DNA from: Gammaproteobacteria bacterium
Lineage (GTDB): Bacteria; Pseudomonadota; Gammaproteobacteria; Acidiferrobacterales; Sulfurifustaceae
DNA length: 64,000 nucleotides
Direction of reading: 5' to 3'
Assembly (NCBI GenBank): GCA_016199745.1
Contig: JACQFZ010000068.1
Location: 39,278 to 103,277, forward strand
The notes beneath the pieces were generated by a model that saw only the letters and a program-made list of their open reading frames with translations, searched no databases and had not been told where the DNA came from. The position numbers were made by a program, and so were the translations under genes. Shown here in pieces: positions 1 to 7,760 of the stretch. Numbering within the stretch: position 1 is the stretch's first letter; the number at the start of each line of letters is the position of its first letter.

Positions 1-1
1 G

Positions 2-1345
2 GCGACCGATCAAGGTAAGACCTCCAACATCAATGCGCTCGGCATTCTCGCGCAAGTGCAGGGCAAAGCGATCTCGGCAATGGGCCCGGTAACGTATCGA
101 CCGCCGTATACGCCGGTTGCGATTGGCAGCTTCGCCGGTCACCGACGTGGTCACGACTTCTTGCCGATCCGGCGCACCGCGATGCAGCAATGGCACGAGC
201 GCGCCGGTGCCGTATTCATACAAGTAGGGCATTGGTTGCGCGCCGGTTACTACCCGCGGCCCGGTGAGACACCGCAACAAACGATCGATCGCGAAACGAC
301 GGCGGTACGCACGACCGCCGGGCTGTGCGATGTGTCGACGCTCGGCAAGATCGAGTTGTTCGGGCCGGACGCTGTTGAATTTTTAAACCGCTTGTACGTT
401 AACGGTTGGTCCACACTCGCCGTTAACAAAGCGCGTTACGGATTAATGTTGCGCGAAGATGGCTTTGTGTTCGACGACGGCACCGTAACACGGTTGGGCG
501 ATGAACACTTTTTTATCACCACAACGACGGCCAACGCCGGCGCGGTGTTGGCGCACATGGAGTATTGCCACCAATGCGTGTGGCCGGATCTCGACGTCGC
601 GTTCTGCTCCGTGACCGAGCAATGGGCGGCAATGTCATTGGCCGGGCCACGGGCACGCCGTGTCTTGGCACGTGTGGTCAGTACTGATGTTTCTAATGAA
701 GCGTTGCCATTCATGGGCGTCGTCAAAACCATGATCGATAATGTGCCGGTACGAGTTTTCCGAATCAGTTTTTCCGGTGAGTTGGCTTATGAGATCAATA
801 CACCCTGGGGTTTCGGTCAAGCCGTGTGGGAGCGGTTGATGGCGACCGGCGCCGATCTCGGACTCGTTCCCTATGGCCTGGAAGCGCTCAATGTGTTGCG
901 CATCGAGAAGGGCCATGTGACCGGCGCCGAGATCGACGGCCGCACGACCGCTGCCGATCTCGGTTTTGCGCGGATGATGAACGACAGGAAAGACTTCATC
1001 GGCCGTATGCTGGCGAAACGCCCTGGGCTGGTCGACCCAATACGACCCGCGCTGGTCGGTATTAAAGCGGTCGATGCGACCGTGCGTTTGCGATCGGGCG
1101 CGCAGATCACATTGCCTACGACGGCGAGCGCCGCGTTGTCGACGCAACCCTCGTTGGGCCACGTAACATCAGTTGCATTTAGTCCCACGTTGAAGCGGTG
1201 GATTGGTCTAGCGCTGGTTGCCGATAGCAGGGCACGCATCGGTGAACACTTGTATGCAAGCTCTCCGCTTCACCATGAAGCAACACCGGTAGAAATCGTC
1301 GAGCCTTGCTTTATCGATCAGGACGGGAGGCGTTTGCATGCGTGA
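2..1345 (+). CDS. soxA: Sarcosine oxidase alpha subunit, C-terminal part (cut by window start)
   Basis: The reading frame is open from base 2 with no start, so the gene begins upstream; 447 residues are visible. The alpha subunit of heterotetrameric sarcosine oxidase oxidises sarcosine to glycine, formaldehyde (passed to tetrahydrofolate) and H2O2 in the cytoplasm. The first residues (DQGKTSNINALGIL, then RPPYTPVAIGSFAG) match the end of the FAD/NAD-binding half. The rest is a GcvT-like aminomethyltransferase domain that carries the folate site (for example GYYPRPGE, LCDVSTLGKIELFGPDA, GHVTGAEIDGRTTAADLG). The family is close to 1000 residues, so about half is missing. The stop overlaps the start of soxG by 8 bp, the usual soxBDAG order. 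The identification rests on family recognition and on the soxG neighbour. Confidence 0.93.
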   Translation, partial: ATDQGKTSNINALGILAQVQGKAISAMGPVTYRPPYTPVAIGSFAGHRRGHDFLPIRRTAMQQWHERAGAVFIQVGHWLRAGYYPRPGETPQQTIDRETTAVRTTAGLCDVSTLGKIELFGPDAVEFLNRLYVNGWSTLAVNKARYGLMLREDGFVFDDGTVTRLGDEHFFITTTTANAGAVLAHMEYCHQCVWPDLDVAFCSVTEQWAAMSLAGPRARRVLARVVSTDVSNEALPFMGVVKTMIDNVPVRVFRISFSGELAYEINTPWGFGQAVWERLMATGADLGLVPYGLEALNVLRIEKGHVTGAEIDGRTTAADLGFARMMNDRKDFIGRMLAKRPGLVDPIRPALVGIKAVDATVRLRSGAQITLPTTASAALSTQPSLGHVTSVAFSPTLKRWIGLALVADSRARIGEHLYASSPLHHEATPVEIVEPCFIDQDGRRLHA

Positions 1346-1901
1346 GTTAACGCGCACCTATCCGTTGCACGGTATCGATGAGTCCGCCGGCCCCGGAAAC
1401 AGGCCGGCATCGTCGGGCGTAACGATCGCGGAGCGTTGCGATATCGAAACCTGGCAAGTGTTAGCGCGCCGTTACCAGAGCGATGCCGTCGCCAACGCGT
1501 TGGGAATATCGGCGACGCCGGGACGCGTGACACTCGATTATCGTTTTACCGCGTTGCCGCTCGCGCCGGGTTATTGGATGTTACTCACGAGTAACGGCAA
1601 AAGTCTGATGCACGAGATCAATACACGCGTAGACGGGCTCGCCTACGTCAGCGATCAAAGTCATGCGCGAGTGGTGTTGCGATTGTCCGGTCCGAAAGCG
1701 CGGACTGTGTTGAGTAAAGGTTGCCGCCTAGATTTGGACGGCGAAATATTCGCTACGGATTCTTGCGCACAAACTTCTATTGCCGAAGTATCCACGCTGA
1801 TCCATCGCGTTGACGACGCGCCTTCGTATGATTTGATTGTGCCGTCTGGATATGCGTGCGCGTTCTGGCATTGGCTGGTTATGTCAGCCGGCGGAGTTTA
1901 G
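1338..1901 (+). CDS. soxG: Sarcosine oxidase gamma subunit
   Basis: This 187-residue protein is the small gamma subunit of heterotetrameric sarcosine oxidase, a GcvT-fold-like subunit that packs against the alpha subunit. The ATG lies inside the end of soxA (8 bp overlap) and a GGGAGG ribosome-binding site at 1325-1330 is 7 bases away, which supports this start. Typical gamma-subunit stretches are LSGPKARTVLSKGCRLDLD near residue 115, and a Trp-rich C-terminus (FWHWLVMSAG). It is slightly shorter than the usual length of about 200 residues. A perfect 10-bp palindrome TTAGCGCTAA follows the stop directly (1902-1911). Translational coupling to soxA is likely. Confidence 0.88.
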   Translation: MRELTRTYPLHGIDESAGPGNRPASSGVTIAERCDIETWQVLARRYQSDAVANALGISATPGRVTLDYRFTALPLAPGYWMLLTSNGKSLMHEINTRVDGLAYVSDQSHARVVLRLSGPKARTVLSKGCRLDLDGEIFATDSCAQTSIAEVSTLIHRVDDAPSYDLIVPSGYACAFWHWLVMSAGGV

Positions 1902-2294
1902 TTAGCGCTAATCATGCATGGACTGGAATAAGTCGGGGTATTTTTAGCCGCGGGAAATGGGGAAGAAAATCCATCCGTCGTGAATGCTTTTGCCTATCTG
2001 TTCAGGTAATGCGCCCCGCTGGTGCCGATAGGCCACCTGGCGGATAAGGTTGAAGGAGAAGATCGAAGAGATCCCCACGGGATCGTTACTAGAATAAGCC
2101 TTTGCCTCTGTGGTATTACCTGCATCTCGTCGTCGTTGAGGATCTTTTCACGCTTTTTTCACAACAGATCATTAAGGACCCTGCGATTAGGGCAGGCCGC
2201 GCACAATAGCAAGGGGAGACTTTGGTACTATTTAAAAAATTCTAAAAAGAACCGCTAATAGCGCTGAAAGGGAAGATGAAACGAGGGAGCTGGA
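1902..2294. other. Intergenic region between soxG and the sigma-54 activator
   Basis: This 393-bp stretch has no ORF with convincing family resemblance. It holds a TTAGCGCTAA palindrome at 1902-1911, a small hairpin with 6-bp arms GATCCC/GGGATC at 2070-2084, and an A/T-rich stretch near 2220-2250 just before the activator gene. The promoter of the activator probably lies here, but I see no clear -35/-10 pair and no -24/-12 element. Confidence 0.5.
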
Positions 2295-3260
2295 ATGATT
2301 GGACAGTCCACCGTTTTTCTCGACACGCTGGCATTAATAAGCAAGATCGGCCGTTGCGATGCGCCGGTGTTGATCGAAGGTGAAACCGGTACCGGTAAGG
2401 AATTGGCGGCACGTGCCATTCACTACGGCAGCGCTCGCCGCGAAGGTCCGTTTATCCCGGTGAATTGCGGCGCCATTCCGGATGCATTGATCGAGAACGA
2501 GCTCTTCGGGCACAAGCAAGGCGCGTACACCGATGCGCGGCGCGATCACGAAGGCTTAGTTGGTAACGCGCAAAACGGTACGTTGTTCCTCGATGAAATC
2601 GACGCGTTGACGCCGAAAGCACAAGTCACGCTGCTGCGTTTCCTGCAAGACCAACAATACCGGCCGTTAGGTGGGGCCGATGTGCGCCATGCGAGTGTGC
2701 GCATCGTCGCTGCCAGCAACGCCGATATCGATGTGTTGGTCGAGCGCGGCAACTTTCGATCGGATCTATTGTTCCGCATCCGGCTCATGGCATTAAAGCT
2801 GCCGCCGCTACGCCAACGATCGGGCGACGCGGCGTTGTTAGCCAATCACTTTCTGCACGCCTGTGTCGCTCGCTTCGGTCCCGAGAAGATCATCAATCCG
2901 GAAACGCTGCAATGGTTCGAGCGCTATTCTTGGCCGGGTAACGTTCGCGAGTTAGAAAATCTCATTTGTCGTGAATACTTGCTCGCCGACGGCAACAACA
3001 TCTGTATTCAGCCGCCGGCGCTGCTGAATGGCGAGCGCCGCGTGCGATCGGATCGGCGACGATTGAGTTTCGAAACCGACAGCTTTCATCAAGCGAAAAA
3101 TAAAGCGATCGCCGAATTCGAGCGTCGCTATCTCGAGGCGGTGCTGCTGGTGACAGAGGGCAACGTAACGCGCGCTGCTAGCATGGTCGGCAAAGAGCGG
3201 CGCGCTTTTGGAAAATTATTGAAGAAATATGGGATCGATCGATTGAGCTACGCCGAATAG
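2295..3260 (+). CDS. Sigma-54 activator (bacterial enhancer-binding protein) without a sensor domain
   Basis: This 321-residue AAA+ activator would open sigma-54 RNA polymerase promoters. The start ATG has AGGGAG at 2284-2289. The central domain begins at once (MIGQS). Walker A is GETGTGKE at 29-36, Walker B GTLFLDE at 95-101, and R-finger-type residues lie in RSDLLFRI. A Fis-type helix-turn-helix occupies about 278-315 (EGNVTRAASMVGKERRAFGK). No receiver, GAF or PAS domain precedes the AAA+ core, as in PspF or HrpR/S, so control would come from a partner or from its expression level. The sigma-54 contact loop reads GAYTDA (76-81) instead of GAFTGA: the essential Thr is kept but the fifth residue is Asp. 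It lies directly upstream of the eCIS genes and of a good -24/-12 promoter, so eCIS control is the natural inference. Confidence 0.9.
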   Translation: MIGQSTVFLDTLALISKIGRCDAPVLIEGETGTGKELAARAIHYGSARREGPFIPVNCGAIPDALIENELFGHKQGAYTDARRDHEGLVGNAQNGTLFLDEIDALTPKAQVTLLRFLQDQQYRPLGGADVRHASVRIVAASNADIDVLVERGNFRSDLLFRIRLMALKLPPLRQRSGDAALLANHFLHACVARFGPEKIINPETLQWFERYSWPGNVRELENLICREYLLADGNNICIQPPALLNGERRVRSDRRRLSFETDSFHQAKNKAIAEFERRYLEAVLLVTEGNVTRAASMVGKERRAFGKLLKKYGIDRLSYAE

Positions 3261-3293
3261 CGCCTGCCGATATTAAGTCCTTGGGGCACCGAC

Positions 3294-3309
3294 GACCCAG
3301 TAGTGGGTC
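3294..3309 (+). terminator. Short hairpin after the activator gene
   Basis: GACCCA (3294-3299), a GTAG loop and TGGGTC (3304-3309) form a perfect 6-bp stem 34 bases past the activator stop. No T-run follows, so it is at best a weak or Rho-assisted terminator. Confidence 0.3.
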
Positions 3310-3502
3310 ATCGCGTGCTTTGCCCAATTAGTTCGTCCCGTTGTTTCGATCGGCCGACATTCCGCGGGTTCGGCCGCGGGCGGGTGGGTTTCTATTCGCC
3401 CGGTTTTCTTTCGCGGCATGAAGTTTCACCGCGCATTTTCGCTTTGATGAAGTTGGCCCACCGATTGCTGTGTTGCCTCGATCAGCGATCGAGAGGGCGA
3501 GT

Positions 3503-3760
3503 GTGAGCGACAACGAAACCGCGATCTCCGTGTTATGCGACAAGATATCGCGTTATCTCAGCGATCATCCACTGGCGGTAGACAGCGTCAATGGCATTGC
3601 CCGCTGGTGGTTAGGCAATCCCGCGGTAGCGATCGACCCGTGGTTGATTCAAGCGGCGCTCAATGAGTTGATAAAACAACAGCGTATCGCTTGTCGGGTA
3701 CAGCGCGACGGTACCGTGCTTTATTTTTCCATCGCCGGAAATAATCCGGGTCAGATGTAA
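3503..3760 (+). CDS. Small winged-helix-like protein of the eCIS locus
   Basis: This 85-residue cytoplasmic protein is preferred from a GTG at 3503, because GAGAGGGCGA lies just upstream; the frame is open to an ATG at 3470 but the extra residues look random. The pattern fits a small winged helix: a helix (VLCDKISRYLSDHP), a middle segment with VNGIARWWL, a recognition-helix-like segment (LIQAALNELIKQQRIACRV) and a final beta wing (RDGTVLYFSI). Small proteins of this look occur next to regulators, but I cannot name a family with certainty. Its place between the sigma-54 activator and the sigma-54 promoter suggests a co-regulator role (inference). Confidence 0.6.
   Translation: MSDNETAISVLCDKISRYLSDHPLAVDSVNGIARWWLGNPAVAIDPWLIQAALNELIKQQRIACRVQRDGTVLYFSIAGNNPGQM
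3735..3749. promoter_or_regulatory. Possible activator-binding dyad upstream of the sigma-54 promoter
   Basis: CCGGA-N5-TCCGG is a perfect dyad about 200 bp upstream of the predicted transcription start. Two other symmetric sequences lie nearer: GCGCGC-N5-GCGCGC (3768-3784) and the palindrome GAAATATTTC (3874-3883). Any of them could be the upstream site of the activator; the sequence alone does not decide. Confidence 0.25.
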
Positions 3761-3919
3761 CCCATCAGCGCGCAAACGGCGCGCGCACCCGCTTTACCGA
3801 ATCGAAATCGCATTTTGCCGGTTTCCATCGTCTTGGCCGCTGGGTCTAAACACACCCGTCTCGTCTGTCATCGGAAATATTTCGCGCGGTAAACCCTGCA
3901 AATTTAGTGGATCAGCGTG

Positions 3920-3936
3920 TTGGCCCGGCGATTGCT
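3920..3936 (+). promoter_or_regulatory. Sigma-54 (-24/-12) promoter of the eCIS structural genes
   Basis: The sequence TTGGCCCGGCGATTGCT matches the consensus YTGGCACGN4TTGCW with one mismatch (C for A). The invariant GG (3922-3923) and GC (3934-3935) have the required 10-bp spacing. Transcription should start near 3946, giving a leader of about 60 bases before the sheath ATG at 4006. A sigma-54 activator gene lies about 660 bp upstream, which raises confidence considerably. Confidence 0.75.
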
Positions 3937-4005
3937 ATATGCACACCGCGGACTGACTCACGAGCGAAAAATTTCGATCGAACTCACGCTGACAAGGAGC
4001 GCGAC

Positions 4006-5580
4006 ATGCCGGCAACACTGACGTACCCAGGCGTTTATATCGAAGAGATTCCAAGCGGTGTGCGTACCATTACCGGTGTCGCCACGTCCATTACGGCGTT
4101 CATCGGCCGCGCGCCGCGCGGGCCGACCGATGTCGCCACGCGTATCCAAAGCTTCGCCGACTACGATCGCGCTTTCGGTGGCTTGTCGTCGCTCAGCACC
4201 ATGAGCTATGCGGTGCAGCATTATTTCCAACACGGTGGCAGCGACGCCTACATCATTCGCGTGCACAACGCGGCCGGCACCGCCGAGATTAATTTGCCAA
4301 CGAGCGGGACCGCGCTGATTCTTTCGGCCGCCAGCCCCGGCAAATGGGGCAACGCGCTGCGGGTCTCGGTCAATTACGAAGCGACCAAAGACCCGGCAAG
4401 TCTTTATACGCTGACGATTCAAGAGCTAGACGCGCCGGCTTCGAAGAATGTGGTGCGTAGCGAAGTGTTTCTCAACTTGTCGAGCGATCCGAACAACGCC
4501 CGTTTCGTCACCACGGTATTGGCCGAAGGATCGGCGCTGGTCAATGTGAAGGGCAGCGCGCCGAGCGCGCGGCCGACCGCCACCATCACCAACGCCGACG
4601 ATCCGACCGACTCGACCAAGTACGTCGCCGCTAATACCGCCGGCACCGACGGCGCCGACGTTACCGATAACCAAATCGCCGCCGACAGCTTGAAAGTCGG
4701 GCGTAAAGGCATGTATGCGCTTGAGGCTGCCGATTTGTTCAATCTACTCTGCATACCGCCGTTGACGTTCGACACCGATGTTAGTTCGAGCAACACACTG
4801 GCCAAGGCGGCCGCTTACTGCGCATACCGCCGGGCGATGTTGGTGGTCGATTCGCCGGCGAGTTGGGTCGACACGACCTCCGCCGAGACCGGCATCAACA
4901 CGTTACGCACCGATATCGGCACGGCGCTCGCGACCAACGTCGCCGTGTATTTTCCACGCCTGCGCATGCCCGACCCGATGCAGGAAAACCGTTTGGACAC
5001 ATTCGTCCCGTGCGGCGCCGTCGCCGGCATCATGGCGCGCACCGACGCGCAACGCGGCGTGTGGAAGGCGCCGGCGGGACTGGAGGCGTCGTTCTCTGGG
5101 GTGCCCGAGCTCGCGTTTAAATTGAACGACGCCGCCAACGGCCGGCTCAATCCGTTGGGTCTCAATTGCAATCGTTCATTCCCGACGTTCGGCAATGTCG
5201 TTTGGGGCGCGCGCACGCTCGCCGGCGCCGACATGCTGAGCTCCGATTGGAAATATGTGCCGGTGCGCCGACTCGCGCTGTTTTTGGAAGAGAGTCTTTA
5301 TCGCGGCACCCAATGGATCGTGTTCGAACCGAACGACGAGCCGTTGTGGGCGCAGATTCGTCTAAACATCGGCGCGTTCATGCACAACATGTTTCGTCTC
5401 GGCGCGTTCCAGGGCAAGTCGCCGCAAGACGCGTATTTCGTCAAATGCGATAAGGACACGACCACGCAGAACGATATCAATCTTGGCATCGTCAATATCG
5501 TCGTCGGTTTCGCGCCGCTCAAGCCCGCGGAATTCGTCGTCATCAAGATCCAACAGATGGCGGGGCAGATCGAGACGTAA
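4006..5580 (+). CDS. eCIS contractile tail sheath protein
   Basis: This 524-residue protein would form the contractile outer sheath whose shortening drives the inner tube outward. The chosen ATG follows AAGGAG (3994-3999); an upstream GTG at 3907 in the same frame precedes and overlaps the sigma-54 promoter, so it is unlikely. The N-terminus (YPGVYIEEIPSGVRTITGV, then TSITAFIGRAPRGP) and the C-terminal domain (NLGIVNIVVGFAPLKPAEFVV) are standard for phage and eCIS sheaths. There is one sheath gene, not the three of the Serratia Afp system. A 10-bp-arm palindrome separates it from the tube gene. Confidence 0.96.
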   Translation: MPATLTYPGVYIEEIPSGVRTITGVATSITAFIGRAPRGPTDVATRIQSFADYDRAFGGLSSLSTMSYAVQHYFQHGGSDAYIIRVHNAAGTAEINLPTSGTALILSAASPGKWGNALRVSVNYEATKDPASLYTLTIQELDAPASKNVVRSEVFLNLSSDPNNARFVTTVLAEGSALVNVKGSAPSARPTATITNADDPTDSTKYVAANTAGTDGADVTDNQIAADSLKVGRKGMYALEAADLFNLLCIPPLTFDTDVSSSNTLAKAAAYCAYRRAMLVVDSPASWVDTTSAETGINTLRTDIGTALATNVAVYFPRLRMPDPMQENRLDTFVPCGAVAGIMARTDAQRGVWKAPAGLEASFSGVPELAFKLNDAANGRLNPLGLNCNRSFPTFGNVVWGARTLAGADMLSSDWKYVPVRRLALFLEESLYRGTQWIVFEPNDEPLWAQIRLNIGAFMHNMFRLGAFQGKSPQDAYFVKCDKDTTTQNDINLGIVNIVVGFAPLKPAEFVVIKIQQMAGQIET

Positions 5581-5590
5581 AGAAATACAA

Positions 5591-5613
5591 CCCCTCTCCC
5601 AGTGGGAGAGGGG
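5591..5613. repeat. Palindromic repeat between sheath and tube genes
   Basis: CCCCTCTCCC (5591-5600), AGT loop, GGGAGAGGGG (5604-5613): a perfect 10-bp stem in the 62-bp gap between sheath and tube. It belongs to the same family as the copies at 9145, 19312, 21556, 22437 and 23590. In the transcript it would form a strong hairpin that could stabilise the upstream sheath message or reduce read-through (inference). Confidence 0.85.
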
Positions 5614-5642
5614 AGGCAAAGAACCGATTTAAGGAGAACATC

Positions 5643-6170
5643 ATGGCTCAGTTCAGCGTAAACGCGCAGCGTTTCGATCCGTATAAGAATTTCAAATTTC
5701 GCGTGAAGTGGGACGGCCGCTATGTTGCCGGCGTCAGCAAAGTCGGTGGCCTCAAGCGCACCACCGAAGTCGTCAAGCATCGCGAGGGCGGCGACCCGAG
5801 TTCGAGCCGCAAATCGCCGGGTCGTACGGAGTACGAAGCCATCACGCTTGAGCGCGGCGTAACCCACGATCCTGAGTTCGAGGCGTGGGCGAATAAGGTT
5901 TGGAATTTCGGTGCTGGCCTCGGCAAAGAAGTGTCACTCAAAGACTTCCGCAAGGACGTCATCATCGAGGTCTACAACGAATCCGGCCAGCTGGCACTGA
6001 GCTATCAGGTGTTCCGCTGTTGGGTGTCGGAGTATCAAGCCTTGCCCGACCTCGATGCCAATGCCAACGCCGTCGCCATCCAGCACATCAAGCTCGAGAA
6101 CGAAGGCTGGTTGCGCGATGTCAGTACGCCCGAACCGAGCGAAGAAAGTCTGGGTCAAACGGTCGGTTGA
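5643..6170 (+). CDS. eCIS inner tube protein
   Basis: This 175-residue protein of the T4 gp19 / Afp1 / Pvc1 tube family would stack as hexamers inside the sheath. AAGGAG at 5631-5636 gives a good ribosome-binding site 6 bases before the ATG. Family hallmarks are DPYKNFKFRVKWDGRYVAGVS near the N-terminus, GGDPSSSRKSPGRTEYEAIT, LERGVTHDPEF and the C-terminal IQHIKLENEGWLRD. Only one tube gene is visible. It is followed after 34 bp by the gp26-like gene. Confidence 0.95.
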   Translation: MAQFSVNAQRFDPYKNFKFRVKWDGRYVAGVSKVGGLKRTTEVVKHREGGDPSSSRKSPGRTEYEAITLERGVTHDPEFEAWANKVWNFGAGLGKEVSLKDFRKDVIIEVYNESGQLALSYQVFRCWVSEYQALPDLDANANAVAIQHIKLENEGWLRDVSTPEPSEESLGQTVG

Positions 6171-6204
6171 GCAACCGCTGCTCGTGAGCGAGATCGTCTA
6201 ACGC

Positions 6205-6942
6205 ATGCGTGCATTGACTGCCGCTGAATTGTTGAACGCGTGGGAAGTCGGCTTGCAGCAACCGCCGATCCTGCGGGCGTTGTCGTTACTGGCGTGCGCC
6301 TGTCCAGAGTTGACCGACGACGATCTGTGGACGCTGTCCATCGGCCAGCGCGATGCGCGCTTGCTGGAACTGCGGCGGCGATTGTTCGGATCTGAACTTG
6401 CGATCGTTATTGCCTGCCCGGTTTGCGCCGGACAATTGGAATCGTCGATGCAGATAGAAGATTTGCAGCGCGCGCCGAGCGAGACGGCGGAAACGCTGCA
6501 AGTTTGCACCGTCGAAAGTCATCGCGTCACGTTCCATTTACCCACGAGCCGCGATCTCGTTGCCGTTGCCAATGACGCCACATTGCCGTCGGCGCGTGCC
6601 GCTTTGTTAAGGCAGTGCATCGCCGATGTGCGCGATGCCAATGGTGATGGGGTCGATGCCGGTAGCTTATCGACTAGTGCCAATACGTCGATCGCCGAAC
6701 AAATGGCCATGCTCGATTTGCAAGCGGATATCCAACTTGAGATGACGTGTCCCGCGTGCCAGCACCGTTGGAGCACGGCGTTGGACATCGCCAACTTCCT
6801 ATGGAAAGAGATCCAAGCGTGGGCGACGCGCACGTTGCGCGACGTCGCGCGCTTGGCGCGCGCCTACGGCTGGTCCGAGTCGGAAACGCTGGCGCTGTCG
6901 CCGACGCGGCGACAAATATATTTGGAGCTGTGTCGCCAATGA
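6205..6942 (+). CDS. T4 gp26-like baseplate/assembly protein with two Cys pairs
   Basis: This 245-residue protein resembles the T4 base plate family that lies between tube and DUF4255 genes in many eCIS loci. The N-terminal half is helical (LNAWEVGLQQPPILRALSLL). Two CxxC pairs, CPVC (71-74) and CPAC (182-185, followed by QHRWS), look like the halves of a zinc ribbon separated by about 110 residues. The segment SHRVTFHLPTSRDLVAV is typical of the family. A chaperone or baseplate role is inferred from the family. Its stop overlaps the next start (ATGA). Confidence 0.7.
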   Translation: MRALTAAELLNAWEVGLQQPPILRALSLLACACPELTDDDLWTLSIGQRDARLLELRRRLFGSELAIVIACPVCAGQLESSMQIEDLQRAPSETAETLQVCTVESHRVTFHLPTSRDLVAVANDATLPSARAALLRQCIADVRDANGDGVDAGSLSTSANTSIAEQMAMLDLQADIQLEMTCPACQHRWSTALDIANFLWKEIQAWATRTLRDVARLARAYGWSESETLALSPTRRQIYLELCRQ

Positions 6943-7760
6943 CATCATCCACGTCTGCCAACGAGCGCCCAGATTTTCTCGGGCGTCTCATCGAGCGCAC
7001 CGCCGACGTCGGCAGCGCGCCGCAACCGCGTCTGCCGTCGTTGTTCGAGCCGGTGCCGTGGACGGCGGCAAAAAATGGCATAGTCGCTGACGACGACGTA
7101 GCGTCTATCGGCGATACGGAAACCGAAGCGCGGCCACGTGTTACCGCTAGCATCCAACGGTCGACGAATGCGCAGTTGGAAGAACCGCCGCGCCAACGGA
7201 GCGCCAACGTGGATGCACCCGAATCGACCCGGCCCACGCGAACCATGGATGCGCCGAGCGATAGACCGAACCCAGTGACGTCGACGACCAGCACTATCGA
7301 AACCCTACACCGCATCGTGCTGGATCCGATAGCGCCGGTGTCCATGCCGTCGTTACGAGGTACACGTGCCGACGCCACGTTTGTTTTGCCAGTCGAACCT
7401 TCGCGAGTAAAAGCAACTTCGCCCGCGTCGTTCGATCCGTCCTCGCTCGATCACGAACGGCGACGCACCGGCACGGCGTCATCTACCAAAGCTATTGAGC
7501 CTGCACCGTTGCCGCGCTTGCCGCACGAACGCGTTGTCGCCGAGCCGTCAGCGATTTTCGATCAAGCTCGTGCCTGGCGCGAATCGGTAGCGTCGACCGC
7601 GCCCGAATCGACGCCGGTGATCAACGTCACCATCGGCCGTTTGGAAATCCGCGCGACCAAAGATAGCGTCGCACCGAAACGCGCCGGAACGGAACGCGCC
7701 GCCGGCGCGCAGCCGATGAGCCTCGCCGAGTACCTACAACAACGCGGGAGAGGGCGATGA
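6939..7760 (+). CDS. Low-complexity eCIS protein of unknown function
   Basis: This 273-residue protein starts at an ATG overlapping the previous stop (ATGA); the frame is open further upstream but that part is the shadow of the preceding gene. Most of it is rich in Pro, Thr, Ser, Arg and Ala and looks disordered. Only the last 50 residues look ordered, with INVTIGRLEIRAT followed by PMSLAEYLQQRG, a motif I recognise from small proteins in other eCIS loci. I see no signal peptide or membrane segment. Its place before the cap gene would suit a linker, a length-control factor or a cargo adaptor, but nothing in the sequence decides this. Confidence 0.6.
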   Translation: MTSSTSANERPDFLGRLIERTADVGSAPQPRLPSLFEPVPWTAAKNGIVADDDVASIGDTETEARPRVTASIQRSTNAQLEEPPRQRSANVDAPESTRPTRTMDAPSDRPNPVTSTTSTIETLHRIVLDPIAPVSMPSLRGTRADATFVLPVEPSRVKATSPASFDPSSLDHERRRTGTASSTKAIEPAPLPRLPHERVVAEPSAIFDQARAWRESVASTAPESTPVINVTIGRLEIRATKDSVAPKRAGTERAAGAQPMSLAEYLQQRGRGR

